From assembly GCA_013365365.1 (NCBI GenBank), contig JABVXU010000084.1:103747-167746 (forward strand): a DNA stretch of 64,000 nucleotides, written 5' to 3'. A model generated the notes under the pieces. That model did not search any database, was not told where the DNA came from, and saw nothing but the letters and a program-made list of their open reading frames with translations. Shown one piece after another: positions 1 through 13,092 of this stretch. The translations under genes were made by a program, and so were the position numbers. The stretch's first letter is position 1; every line of letters starts with the position of its first letter. The stretch comes from Cruorifilaria tuberocauda (taxonomy: Eukaryota; Nematoda; Chromadorea; Rhabditida; Onchocercidae).

Positions 1-180
1 TATTTCAGGAGCTCTTAAATGTTTTCCTCTATTATTTTTAAAAAAAGTAGAATGATGGCGGATATTAAATTCAAGTGAAAGTTTAAATTTGTGCTTTGTT
101 CTTACTACTTTAATTTCTTTGACAAAATCACTAGCTAATTCAAACTCGTTTGAAGAATAGTTCCCAGACGACATGCTCAT
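1..180 (-). CDS. 5' part of an unrecognised gene, cut by the left window edge
   Basis: Read on the minus strand from the ATG at 180 (a second in-frame ATG lies at 174), the frame stays open for 60 codons to the window edge. An in-frame TAA just upstream supports the start. The peptide begins MSMSSGNYSSNEFELASDF and is then rich in Lys, Arg, His and Phe. A possible donor (AAA followed by GTAGTAAG) lies inside, so the exon may be shorter than the open frame. No domain is recognised. It is divergent to the gene starting at 905, so the two may share a promoter. The call rests on frame length and amino-acid composition only. Confidence 0.35.
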   Translation of the reverse strand, partial: MSMSSGNYSSNEFELASDFVKEIKVVRTKHKFKLSLEFNIRHHSTFFKNNRGKHLRAPEI

Positions 181-904
181 ATTATCATCAGTTTTGCTTT
201 ATATAACCATCAAATTCATACATGGCAAAAATTAATCGGTGATGGAAGGAAGCATTACATTTGACTTGCCTATCACACACTGCTCCACAACACGTGTTCG
301 TATAACCTGTGAGGCACAATGTTCCACTATCCACTGCGATTCAGATTTCTACAAAAGAGGTTCGCTTTCTTCTTAATTAACGAATATACTTCTTTCGCAA
401 ATTTTTGTTCACCAACTGCCATATAGCAAGAAATATCACACGATTACATGCATGTAGCTAATTAATTAAATCACAATATTACAAGTTGAAAAAATGAATT
501 TATTTGTCTTGACTTACTAATCATTTAAGAAAAAAATTATTTTCTTGATTAAAACTAAAATAACATAGAATGAAAAGCTATTTAAGCCAGCTATTGACTA
601 AATCGACATAAAATGTTATAAATAAATTCATTTAAAACAATATAAACAAAAACATAGTGACGAGTTCCAGTAATGTTCTCATCTATCAGTCTCATCTATC
701 AATTGCTGTACAAGAATTTTTTTTAATATTTTTAGAATTTTCGAATAATACTTAGAAATATTTATTTGTCTTTTTTGTCTTGACTTCAAGACAAATAATT
801 TATTTGACAAATAACTTCGTGAATTTAAATAAACATGAAATTCTTGTTTCATTAATTGCGATGCGAACACTACTTCTACTGTCGTCATCGATTTATCCAT
901 CAAA
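181..904. other. Intergenic spacer between divergent genes
   Basis: AT-rich DNA between two divergently transcribed candidate genes, without a convincing exon. The minus-strand open frame at 679-903 is Lys/Ile-rich and low in complexity. The stretch may hold a shared promoter, but no defined motif is visible. Confidence 0.4.
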
Positions 905-2244
905 ATGCATAGTGTAAGTAATGAATCTGTGGTTCATTCCGTTACAGGTTAGTTTTAAATTCAAGAAATGAATTCAATCTATTATGAGCTGCAAAAATTT
1001 CTTTTATCACTTTATTTTTAAAAAAAAATGAAATTTAGAAAAGAAATTGGAACAACTGGTAAGTCGATTACAAACGATTTATGAAAATGGTTTGAACGAC
1101 GGGGACACCGCAGATTCACATGATGGCATACAATTGGTACTTCCTTTGAAATATTTTATCATGCATTGAATTAATTATGTGAAAATGATATTTTCATCCT
1201 CATTAAATTAAAACGATAAGATAAAATTTGAAGAGATTAAAAATTTTGAAGAATTCCAGCAATTTTAGAAATCATTATCACTTAGGGAGATTACATTGAT
1301 TATTTTAAATGAAATCCATATTGCTAAAACAACTGCTCCATCATAGTTTCCTTTTTCTTCTTCCACCTTTTCATTTATCTTCTTAGTTTTTCCAAAATTT
1401 ATCAAACTAAATATAAACATACCATTCCATTATGATTAGTAAATTTGTAAATATTTTAATTAATTAGTAAAAAGAATTATTGCAAAGTTGTTAAGGAAAT
1501 TTGATTGACTTTCACACTAAATTCCATTGGAACAATGATTGCAGACCAATTCAGTAGGTACCAATATATTCGTGTACAATTATTTCTGCATATGAGATTC
1601 TGCAGTAATAACTGATAAATAATCTGTCAGATCTATTTGTTATTAATGGTCACGGTATTACTCACAGTCTAGCACAAATTAATGATTTAAATAATACATA
1701 GAATCAAGCTTAATGCTCGACAAAACAAAAGTCGCAACCATCATAATATCAAGACATAGGACTTTCAGAAATTTCAGAAACGAACAAACCGGAAACCACT
1801 ACCTCAAAATTCATTCAAAAAAAGGTTAACGATACCGACAAACAGTAACGAGAATGAAACATTACTCAATATGTCGATTAGTGAGGATGACGAAATTACA
1901 GTAGACGTAATACCATTTCTCACAACAATTGTATCATCATTTAATTCTGGCCTAAAACCATCTCATATCATATCAGAATCTCAATCATTGATTACCACAG
2001 ATGGACCAATCAGTACATTCATACCAGGTATACTTCTTCTCGTTTTAAAATTTTCATGTGAAATTATTCAACATTTTGCTTAATGTTAGCGTGCTAATAT
2101 CGTAAGAACAAATAATATCTAACACTTTATACTATAAATTTATAGCATCATTTGTTTTGTTTTTGGAATGTTTTTGCCAGAATGATAATTTATTTATCTT
2201 TATTTTCTTTTTCTTAGTATCGGATGATATCGAACATTTATAAT
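905..2244 (+). CDS. Unknown 138-residue protein, four exons
   Basis: Exons 905-947, 1039-1136, 1778-2027 and 2219-2244 join in frame (417 nt including TAA) and every junction is GT...AG. The protein starts MHSVSNESVVHSVT. A short amphipathic, probably coiled-coil segment follows (KKLEQLVSRLQTIYENG). Next comes a basic stretch near residue 50 (KRTNRKPLP) and then a Ser/Thr/Ile-rich acidic half. There is no signal peptide and no membrane segment. I do not recognise the family. Frame conservation over three introns argues for a real gene. The last exon adds only about nine residues, so the 3' end is the least certain part. Confidence 0.55.
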
Positions 2245-3125
2245 GTCAGATAGAAACAAATCACATAGTACCAACATTAAATTGGCTTTCTAACAGTTCT
2301 ATAGCAATTTGGCTGAATTGAAAAAGGGTACGAAACTTTATTAATATATAAATTTATTCAATGAATTATTCTATACTCAGATCTACTCACCTCAAAAGAA
2401 AGCGTGCCCGCTGAGTAATTACAATCATGAGAGCTAATGATAATGACTATCATACTAATTTGAGCTCTGAAAACTTAAGAATTTAATAATGCTATAATAA
2501 TTTTTTAAAAGTGAAATATTCACAAGCAATGTGCAGTTACACGACAATTTCCACCATGCATATCAATTTCACAAGCAAACATTCAATTTAAATAATGCTG
2601 TCGCTACAAATCACACCTAATTGCCAATATTCGTGTAAATATGATGTGAAGGAAAGGAAGATACAAATCCACCTTATTAATAACACACTGCTAATAATCA
2701 TTATTTTATTAGATGCTAAATTTTTTTGAGCTTCTAAATGTGATCAAAAAAATCGCAAATTCCAAATTAAAGATAAGTGCCAATCATCGATGAAGGTCTT
2801 TGCGCAATTTTACACATTATAGCAATCATTCAATGTGCTTCAAATGGACGCAGTAACAGTGAATGTTGCAGATATAAACGAATAACTGCAAAGAGGTAAT
2901 ATATAAATCACTCAACAATTAAATGAATCCCCTCAGAAGATTATGATATGAAATTAAGGAAAGAACGAACTTGTTCTCGGAAACATTGATACCAAGCAAC
3001 GAAAACAATGGAAACATTGATAAGTCATAGTAGTATCACTCGTGATACAGGTAAACTCATAAATAAAATCACATATTGATATTCATTTGAATTTCAATGT
3101 GTTGTTTAAGGAAAATATGATTTTT
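2245..3125. other. Spacer, no convincing gene
   Basis: AT-rich DNA. One short start-like segment at 3008-3050 (ATG, 14 codons, then GTAAAC) could be a first exon for the exon after it, but the phases do not match cleanly. Confidence 0.35.
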
Positions 3126-3254
3126 AGTACACGGCAGTGGGAGATATTTTGTCGTTCCGAACAAGAGATTATAAGACTTGATCTGGAACACTTGGTTCGT
3201 AGAAAAGTAGTGGATGAAATTATTGCTTGCCACTTATCCGGCCTAAGAAATTAA
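3126..3254 (+). CDS. Candidate terminal exon of an unknown gene
   Basis: After an acceptor-like TTTTTAG or CGGCAG the frame reads WEIFCRSEQEIIRLDLEHLV and continues to TAA at 3252-3254, about 38 residues of charged, helical, coding-like sequence. The candidate first exon at 3008-3050 ends in phase 1, whereas this frame needs phase 0 or 2. The gene structure is therefore unresolved and no function can be given. Confidence 0.25.
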   Translation, partial: STRQWEIFCRSEQEIIRLDLEHLVRRKVVDEIIACHLSGLRN

Positions 3255-4352
3255 TGTGGTACTATCTAAATTCAAATTACGTTTAAAAAACACCAATAAC
3301 ATCATTTGACAAAAAATAGTATACAATCGAATTGATGAACTCTGCGCCAAAATTTCAACATTTTCTTGCCAAACATGCCTAACATTGCTTATCAACGATA
3401 TGAATTCCTCCATGGTATCACATTTCTAATTTTTACATCGCACTCCCTCTTCTTCCCAAAACTTAAATCTTGATGACTGTTTCCTACAATGGTGTGGATG
3501 GGTTTTTTGAACACAGATACAGTTTTAATTGCATAGGACTTATTCTTTTTTCAACATTTCAATACAAATCTGAAATATTCGCTCACACGATAATGTAAGA
3601 TTTGTTGTTCTGGTTGATCTTTCTCACGTCAAACGAAGACTCGGGAAACAACAATTAATTGCCTACAGTTCATTCTTCGGTAGAACGTCAGCGGTTTACA
3701 AAAGAAACATGAAATGATTTTATCAAAATCTGTTCACTACATTTTCAGTGATTTTATTGCCCTCAACAAAGAACGAATTGTTTTAATAGTTCTATTATTA
3801 CTGAACTCTTCAATTTCAAAACTGTAAACTTATGTTCTATTCTTTAGATTGTTAGCTCACTCAAAGACCATTTTCAGTACAACAGCGATTCATATGAGTA
3901 AGAAATATGAAAGATTCAGCTCATAAGTGTCTGGACTCGGATTTTTAAAGAACTCGTCGAGCGAAATATCCAGTATCTGTGTAGAAGCAAATAAACATGC
4001 ATAGTTAATGTAATGATTATTTTTGTATATAAAGTCTCCGATAGATGTGTCGCTTTTAACTTTATAATCCATGATAATTTCCTCTGAAAAGTTCTATTAC
4101 AATTTCGATGAAAAAAGAGAACAAATAGATGTCGAAATATGAAATAAAACGGAGAAGATAATTAGTAAGGACTAGATTATTTGACCAGAAAACATAACTG
4201 TTCATACTTCGAAGAATTTATCTTATCAAGAAATAGTATTTAGATGCCATAACTCTATATGAAAATTTCAACATATTCATCATTTTTAATTCACAGAATT
4301 TATGAGAATGATATAAAATGGCATGAGAAATTCAAAATCCCTGAAGAATTAT
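3255..4352. other. Spacer, no convincing gene
   Basis: AT-rich. A 60-codon minus-strand frame at 3890-4072 has ordinary composition but no splice context or recognisable motif, and is not called. Confidence 0.35.
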
Positions 4353-5579
4353 TCAGAATATTCTCAAAAATAGTTTTATAATATCTAAATACAACGATAT
4401 GCATGCTTCGATGTAATCTTCAGTTGAAGTGTAATCAATATCAAATATCAAATAGATGGAAAATGAAACAGCACCAAATGCAGCCACCAAGAAATCAAAT
4501 ACTGCTGATTGTATGAGAAGCTGTAAAAGTGCCACTTCACTGTTTAAATATTATTATAACTACTTCCGAGAGTAACTCAGTGATAGGTTTTAAAAATACG
4601 TACTTGTTTCCAAATAAAAAATTCCTCATCATAACTTTAAGATAATGTGCAATTCAAGTTTTTAAAGGTATAAACTCAACAAAGTGAATTCAAATAAAAC
4701 TTGGTTAAAATTAAAAATTTGAAAACTGCATCAGAATCTGCATGAAAACAGTTTTTATAAAACAAGAAATGCTTAGATGTAACGAACAAGCAGTTAGAAA
4801 AATCATGGGAACATTGAATAATACAGTCCATTGACTTTGAAAATCACGCTCTGATTGAAGTATATAGAGAAAAACGCCGGCAAATTTAATGCTGTTAAAC
4901 CAACTGCTTCAATCACGACTTTTACATCAAATAAAGAAACTGAATTCACCATAAATTCAGAATTCCACAAGTGTATCAAAATCTTTTCAATTCCGAAAAA
5001 GATCTAAACTTGTATAACTATTTTTAAGAAAAGCACTCGTATTTGTTTTTTAAAAACAATAGTGTTTCTTTATTTTTTCGTTTCCTTATTGTAGTAGTGC
5101 TAGCTATTCTCCTATAGAATTTAGTATCATGCAAACTGTTCAGTCCCACTTGCCATCATATTATTACGCAATATCAATTTGAAAGCATTTAAAAGTTGTT
5201 TGAATACAACAAAAAGAGAACAAGAGAAAATATTAAGAATGAAACTCGCATAAGTCAATGTTTGGTGATATCTCCTTTGTTTGTAATGAATCCTAACCTA
5301 AATAGCACATTCAGCATTACTGATTTATTTCTTTCCAGCTTTTTGATAAATAGAGATTACAGAGGTAATGATCAGAGTATTGTTTTAGTTTATATCATAA
5401 TTGTTCTCTGGCTGCATAGATGACTTTAAGATTTTTCACCAACAGCACCAGTAGTGATGGATTGCATAACAGTCCAAGATACTAGTAATATGTAATTGAG
5501 AAGTACTGAATGAGCGTGGATAAACAATGCGAAAAATAAAATGAATGAGCCGATGAGAAAGATAAGCACAATCCATAAT
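4353..5579 (-). pseudogene. TMBIM/Lifeguard (Bax-inhibitor-1) family gene with a frameshift
   Basis: Three minus-strand exons match the C-terminal half of the TMBIM family of multi-pass membrane proteins (ER/Golgi calcium leak and anti-apoptotic roles in known members). Exon 5579-5440 reads WIVLIFLIGSFILFF and then a family-like SITTGAV. Exon 4939-about 4750 continues SLFDVKVVIEAVGLTAL. Exon 4520-4353 carries FDFLVAAFGAVSFSIYL and the hallmark EDYIEACISLYLDIIKLFL, then stop. In the middle exon the frame breaks at a TATA run near 4861-4866. Before it the frame gives the AVGLTAL helix; the continuation LQSERDFQSQW, equivalent to the family's QT(K/R)xDF motif, lies in another frame. Removing one TA would restore the family spacing. 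No N-terminal exons were found upstream. It is a pseudogene or a sequence error in a live gene. Confidence 0.65.
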
Positions 5580-7507
5580 CTGAGAATGAAACAGGTAGAG
5601 AAAACGAAATATGCAAATCTTATTTCAAGATAAAATCAAGATCTACTGAAGTTTTTGTAATTTGATCCACTTCTACATTCATTACATTTCCTGAAATTGA
5701 TTGATTTCGATTCCAAAATGATTTTTATCTTTGTCGTAGATGTGATGCCTTTTCCATATTCTAGATATTGAGAGTTTTTTGAAAAATGGAAATCCAATTT
5801 TTTCAAATTCTAAACAGATGATAATTTCGATTCCAAAATTATGGCCGAGAAACTCGCTGTGCAAGTCAAAGCGTTTAATGGTAAATGAATTCCTCATTTG
5901 TAAAATTTTTAACAAACATTAACAGCGATAATTTTCGAAAGTACACAATAAATAGTTGTTAGAATAAACAAAATCACTATCCAGTTCTTATCAATTCTAA
6001 AAAATATCCTTACTCTTCTCTACTTCATTCCTTTATTTACCAAATATTTGAAAATCAAATAAATCATACAGAGAGAGAATATGACAAGAAATAGGAAGAA
6101 ATGCCAACAAAACCTATAAAGTTAATAACAAAATTTTTAATTAATGAATATGCAACTTCGCAATCTGAATTCATTCCACTCCGTTTTCGTAAGAAAATTT
6201 CATTTCTAAAACAAACTAGCGACAGGCTAGGAAAGTTTTGAGACTATAAGTATCTAACTATACTGGTAAATAAAATTTTATTCTAAATTTTAGCAAAAAT
6301 TGGATAAAAAAACAACATATTTAAAACTAATAAGAATTGCATCTATCGCTTAACCAAATTATAAAAAGGTATCAAAAACTACAAGTGCAGGGTTTTAACG
6401 ATAATAGCGACATCAAATCTTCATAAATTAAAATATTGTTTATCAAACTATTTGGACAGATAATTGCCTCAATTAAAGAAACCTTTCGTATTTAAACTTC
6501 CCCACGGAAATGACTAGAAAAATCAGAACACGAAAGTGAGAGACAAAGGACGGTAGAATGAAAACGTCTTATTCAAGTAATCAATTGGCATTTTTCAAAA
6601 CTTTTGAAAATAAAAGATAACGCAAGTTAAAGGATTCAAACAACTGACTAAACCTGAGCAAAATAAGAAGTAGTTGTTTGAAGATTGCATTTAAATTAAA
6701 TAGGGGGAGTGATAATAAATGTGTAATAAAGATAGCAGAAACTGAATTTTGTAGTAAAGTATGATTACACAATTAATGTCAAGCATATCTGCGGAATTTC
6801 CCTGCTTCTTACGCAGCTGTTTTGCGACAGCTAAATAACATGAAGAATTAAACAAAACAGATATCAAGCTACAGGCATGAACTCTACATACATGAATTAT
6901 AAAAACGATACATACACGAAGTATAAGTGATTGAACTTTAACTAATGATTAAACACTATAAAATGTCAGCCATGCTTAACTAAAAGAGGAAGGCTGAGAG
7001 AGATCACAGGAGAAGCAATAGTTTCCTATGGACAAGGAGTACACCATAATAAATTTTAAAAATTCAAAAAAAAACTTATCGTTTTTGCAAGGAAAGACAA
7101 ATCCTTTTCGCTTAGAAAACCTACAAATTATATAAACTAAATAAAATTCTGACGGATGAAGCAGTGTCATATTGTTCAATTCATCTTTCATGTATCAGTA
7201 ATAACTGCACACAGCTGCAATCATGATAGAAACCAGTAGGATTTTTACTACTGAATTTCTAACCTAGGTATTCTATGATTAAGATATCAATGATCACTAA
7301 TATGTATCTTTTGTACTAAATGCAGCTAAAATTAAGAATAATAAATTATCTGATAAAAAGACTGAAACGATGATATGGCTAGTCGTATTAAGCAGGACTA
7401 CATCTAATCTGATTGCAGAAGTGGAAATTATAACAGATGTTAAATTTGTTGTTGTTTTGTTGGAAGTGAAATTAAAAAAACAGTGATGTTGCAAGAACGA
7501 TTCTGAT
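5580..7507. other. Spacer, no convincing gene
   Basis: I looked here for the missing N-terminal TMBIM exons on the minus strand and found none. The minus-strand frame at 5682-5915 contains a duplicated short DNA segment (TTTCGATTCCAAAAT) that explains its repeated peptide, so it is not called. Confidence 0.35.
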
Positions 7508-7884
7508 ATGTCCTTTTTCCATTCGCTGCTTCCTCATAACTGGAAGGTAAGCTATTTTCTCCCAGAACTAACAGTACTGTTGCTGCTATAGTTGTATCAA
7601 ATAATTGCAATCTTAAAAGAATTATTCACTCTTTCAAATTCATTTCTTCAATTATTCTCTTTTGAAATCGTTCTCCTTATCAACATCCCAGAGACAACCC
7701 ATTCCTCTTATCACACCCCGAATTCCTTCCTGTACTGTACCATCAACCGTTCATCTATTCCATAATTTGTCGTTCTAAAAATCATTTTTCTGTATTACAG
7801 ATCCATTCTATCGGCATTTATGATTCTCCGAAGACCGGAATTCCGGACGAGACATGCCAAAAATATTGGGGTAGCCAGAAATGA
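7508..7884 (+). CDS. Candidate 40-residue microprotein, two exons
   Basis: Exon 1 (7508-7546) encodes MSFFHSLLPHNWK and ends at a perfect GTAAGC donor. Exon 2 (7801-7884) follows TTTCTGTATTACAG and reads IHSIGIYDSPKTGIPDETCQ, then a short KYWG-containing tail and TGA. The join is phase 0 and totals 40 residues. It has no signal peptide or membrane helix and one Cys. The composition (Pro, Gly, Trp, Asp) is unlike translated AT-rich noise. Family unknown. It could also be two exons of a larger gene whose other exons I missed. Confidence 0.4.
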
Positions 7885-10800
7885 TTTATAGTCCGTTACT
7901 TCTTCCGCATTATATTTTCAGTTTGTTCCCATCCCACTGCTTATACTTTCTGAAATTTTAGTCATTAAAACTTTCCACATTAAATTTATTTTGCTCCAAA
8001 GAACAATTTATCAAAGCGATAACTAACGTTAAGAACAATACAGATAGATATGAACAAAGTCACAAAATGGATTGATTCCCTTTAAATCGACCTTTTCTTT
8101 CTCTTTACCTCTGTCTTACCTCCGATACTTATTTCCAAGTTCCAAAAACTGTGAGATTCCTGAACAGTAACAATTGTCCAACTCCTAATGATCTCTTCTG
8201 TCCAAGTTTTTTCCGAGCTCTGACATTTCTGCATATTTCAAGAGCGAATTCATCACTAAAAAAAAGAGAGTGAGAAAAAGAGAAAAAGAAAAAAGTGGAG
8301 GGTAATAATTTATGTGACAATAAATGAATGCTTTTTGCAACAAAAAAATTTTCGTTTAAATTTATAATGAGTAGGACAAAAATGTTATCTTCTGATTGCT
8401 GAAAAAGAATTTGTTTTCACAATTATTTTCCATCCATCTTCGGTGATCTTTCCACAATCGTAGTTCCATTCCTTTTTCATCGTCTTCCATTTTCATCTTC
8501 ACTGATGTGATTTTGAATTTCAAATCGCGAAATTCCCTACTGAATATAATTTACTTGAATTTTCATATTGGCCAATGTTATAATCATAATTTTTCTCTGG
8601 TCTTAATCTTCATCTCTTCATCACTTTAGGAAAATTTTTCTAAATAAAAGATGTAATCATCTCTAGCAACTTATTAAGTGAGGAAAAATCTGTATTTATA
8701 AACCTTGTTTTCAGTTCGTTTCCAAGTTATTTAATAATTTTCATAGCAAGCATCAGAATTTTTTTGTCGTCTTTAGTTTTCTGCAAATTTCCCTCTACCC
8801 TACCAATTGTCCCTTGAACATATTACCTATTTCAGTTAACCTGTCCAAATTTCCTACTGGATTTCCAAACACATCACAAGTATTAACATTAAAAAGCCTC
8901 AAAAATAAATATCCTTCTAATGAACCTTCAAATTTTAACTTTATAAAGATTTCATAAAATTTAAAGAGAGTGACTTCAAAAATGTAATTGACGTTCCATC
9001 GCTCTTATCGAGCAAATCCGTACGCTGAATTAAATTATAGATCAAATTAATTAATTTCTGCAATGAAAATATTTTGAAAACTTTTCACGTTTAATAAAAA
9101 TATTGCTCTGTGCCATTTTCAAACGAAATCAGTATATTTCGTGCAACGAAGCCGATTTTCTTTATTTACACAGCAATTAATCTTATTTTTTAGAGCAAAA
9201 ATAATTATTTTTATGGTAAAAATACCACTTCTTGCTTTTTTAATTTGGAGTAAATTTCTTTCAGCTAAAGTGGAATTTAAATGTATTAAAAGCAAGCCTC
9301 TCTTCCTACTCATTGCTTTTTTCTAACGTTGATGCAATATTAATTACTAATAATTCTTGAGTGATATTTCTGGACCAATTCTCAGAATTACTGAATTACA
9401 ATGGAATATCTTTTTTGATAATTCAAACAGCTGGGAAAATTCTCAAAATATTATTCAAATTCTATGAGAGGAAACTGAAATCTTTATTCGAGCAATCTTT
9501 CATATACCCATTAGGACCGAATTTCGCAGTATTGATTCGATTATTATCATCATGTACTGAACCAATTTCACTTCTTCTGTAGGAAAAAGTAAGTGTGTCT
9601 AATTAATTGAAACTAATTAGATCAAATAAATAGTTTAGTAAAAAAGAGATAGCAGCTTGCTTTTCATATAATTTGACCCTATGAAACATATAAAAATTGT
9701 TATTGTATTTAATGCTTGTTTGCTGCATGACAAGCCTATATGATATGTGTCTGTATCATTCTCTGATCATCTCTTCTAAGACTGTTCTTTTCGGGCTTAC
9801 TGATAACCTAAAAGAAGCTTATTTTGCTATTGCCCCTACTGTCCTAAAAAATATCTTTTTACCAAAAAAAGAAATAAAAAGTCCTTAAAAAATTTTTAGC
9901 CAAAGTCGAAATACATCAGATTTTATTACTTGTTAGTTGATAAGTTAATTATATGCTGAAAATGTACGAGTCAAATAAAAATAAGCTAATGAAGGCATAA
10001 AATTAGTGAAAGATTCATTGAGATGACACATACTTAGAGTGAGATTGTTACATTATATGAGATGGATATCGCGGAATGATCGAACTTATCTTTTTAGCAA
10101 AATAAGTATTAAATACACCAAGAGTATATATGCAAACTAACAGTCATTACAGCAACTGTGAAGAAGTCGACCAAAGGGTTGGCTAAATCGAATAAGTGAT
10201 TAAAATGAAAAGCACTGATAACTTACTTTCTGATAGCAGGTTTTCGATGAATTTTAGCAGCAATCGAATGATTTTAATTTAAATATTGTCTGGCCACTTG
10301 TTTTAAGCTGCTCGGCTCTTCGGTAACAGTAATGACAATATATAATTCTTAAAAAGAAAAGAATCTATTACTAAATTCTTTGGACAAATTAAATTAGAGA
10401 TTTGTATTTGCTATCCACAGAAAATAATTTGACATCATACTGATTCATATTTGCAGCATATTTTCTTTCAACTCTCATTATTATATAAATCTTAATGAAA
10501 CTTGTTGAAGGAATAAAAATAACTGAAAGAAGAATCACGCTATGTTCATATAAATACTACAAGGCATCGATCCAAAGGTTTTTGATGAATTAGTTTTTCA
10601 TTAATTGCTAATTGTTTTTAGTTTCCTTCTCGCTCGTGGTATTTGTGGTATCACAATCAGAATTGTTTTTCCAAACAGTTTTCATGTGTCTGGGCGCTTA
10701 AAGAAGCAAATTTTAACTTCCTTTATGCGTCATACTTCATAAAGTTAAATGCAGTTTTTCTAAGAAGAAATTTGTAAGTTATCATTTTACATTTACTATG

Positions 10801-13092
10801 AAAAAAAGCAAAAGCATTTCGCTGCTATGTACGATTCCTAAGCTTCAATGTTTTGAAGATTAAATGAAAATGTCAAATGAGATTAAATGACATGCAATTT
10901 TCTTATAATTGTAAGAAAACGCCTCAGTTGATAAATCTCTTTTTTCAGATGAAAAGAAGCTTTTCAGTGAAAAATTCCGCGATTGTTCAAAAAATTTTGT
11001 CATATACTCCTTTAACTAACCGTTTTACTTTTGCCCGTACCTGATCGATTATTGCTTTTAAAGATTGCCTTGTTGCATCGATTTGTTGCTATTTATGCTA
11101 AAAAATTTTGTTGAGCTTGATAAAATTTTTAATAAACTCTTAGAGTTGTTTAACTTTAAGGCTAAAGAGAGAAGTGATGAAAATTGTTATCATTATAAAA
11201 AATAATAAATCATTAATTGTAAAACGTAAAACATTCTTATGGCGTCGGCAGCATTACAATTAGGGATAGATCGAAGTTTCCACATCTTTCATTCAAAGCC
11301 GCCATTCTGTTACTTTATTGTTGTTTTTTACAAAAATATACTGTTATTCCACTCTTCTTGTGCTACAATCTTATAAATCCCGAATTCGCCTACAAGAAAA
11401 TCGCTACCAAATCAACCCTCACTGAATCGACCTCAATTCAGTCTAATCAAAATCTACATAAGCTGCCGTTCGATTACACAAACATAAATACTATATCCTT
11501 GTAGAAGAATCGACAGCTTAATGTTATTGAACAGAAAGTCATAGCTATAAAATAGCTAAATTTATAGCAATTCTGGATCATGCTTATACTGCTTTTGTCT
11601 GTGCCAACATATTTAGTCATTACCTCGATTACTTTATCTGTTGATAAATGATCTATCGATATATGATTTAACATTTAACCATAATCCTAATCATAGGTGA
11701 ATAAGTTCTAGTATAATTTTATTTTTATGAATCCTCTACAAATGAAGATGGAGAAACAGTGCATTCTAACAAAATTGATGAATTTTTCCTTTTTAAGTTA
11801 TCATTTCTTCTATAGAATTAAATATTCGACATATTTGAACTATGTGAAACAAAAATATGAGATGTTAATGACAGAATATTTTGCTTTGAGGAAACACTTT
11901 ATTTTTCAACTCAACAAGTCTTATATAGCAATTGCAGTGCATCTTATCTCAAACGAAATCATAAGTCCTACGAAAATTATTTTCGAATTCGTTGCACTTA
12001 TAATATTATTTCCACAAAAAATATATCCGAAGAAAAATTCGTTATGATCCATGGACATTCTGGAAAAAATCATATCAGCGTAATCAACCGTTTTCTTGAG
12101 CTACCTGGAACGCGGCATTTTTCCTTTACAGATTAAAATCAAATGTAGAATGTTTCCTAGAAATGATACTTTTTTTTTAGCAATGTACAATTTTTACAAT
12201 AACACCTTGCAAGGAATGTTGAGAAATCCTTGAGTAATGGCTAGTGCCTTCTGCTTCTATTTTTTGAATTAGAGAACCCTATATTTTCACAAATCCCGAA
12301 CTCTTTTAGCCGAAATATCGAATCTCGAATAGAATTATTGTCCGCAAAGGCAAAAAAATATCTTTGTCAGAACCTTAAGCTCTATAATGTGATCTTTGCC
12401 ACTGTCGAAAATATTAATTGGTTGTGTATAATGAGAGTAATAATAAGATAAAATGTTGAAAGCAGGAAATGTGCAGTTCAGAGGAGATATCACTATAATT
12501 GTGGAAAGTTACTTACATTTTGTGTTCAAACTGTTGTTGATTTCGCTCCACAAAAGTACAGATGAGATCATTTCTCCGAGCATCTGTCCCACACTTTTCC
12601 TGCCCAAACGAACAGTAAAAAATATTTTTGAGAAAATTCTGATATTATAAACCTATAAGAGTTTAATGAAATAAAAATGAGATAGAAATCCGAAATTTTT
12701 TAAAATGACAATTCTAGAGGTGCTTTAAAATACATTGGACATCTATGATGAAAAGCAATTTTTGTTTACTAGCAATATATCAGTAGCAAAATTGATCATT
12801 TTTGAATTCGTTCTGGGAATTTCAAGTGAGTGAAGAAAAGGAACGCGAGGTGTACACAAATCACTGGATATATTGAATAAACATGATGTTTTGAACAAAT
12901 CAAATCAAACCAGGAATTAGCTTACTATGAGTAAAGTTCCCATAAAAAAACAACTAAAAATTTTTTTCATTTTTTCGTCGCAGAGCTGGAAAGCTGGAAA
13001 AGAATAAAAGGATCAAATAATGTAGCGAACCTAAAAAAAGTGCGAAGTTTTGAAGGAATAGAAGTTTTTAAACATAAACGAAACAAACAATA
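7885..13092. other. Long AT-rich gene-poor stretch
   Basis: More than 5 kb without a spliced model I can support. Open frames at 9361-9582, 9697-9888, 11727-12047 and 12453-12650 (plus) encode Leu/Ile/Phe/Lys-rich peptides typical of translated AT-rich DNA and lack convincing splice context. No transposase or reverse transcriptase motif was seen. Confidence 0.4.

Noticed and set aside
3890..4072. 60-codon minus-strand frame near the TMBIM gene
   Set aside because: No family similarity, no clear acceptor, and it lies beyond the TMBIM stop codon.
5682..5915. 77-codon minus-strand frame with a repeated peptide
   Set aside because: The repeat comes from a short duplicated DNA word; no splice context and no domain.
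11727..12047. 106-codon plus-strand frame, the longest in the left spacer
   Set aside because: Composition (Ile, Phe, Lys, Tyr) is that of translated AT-rich DNA; no motif, no splice partner.
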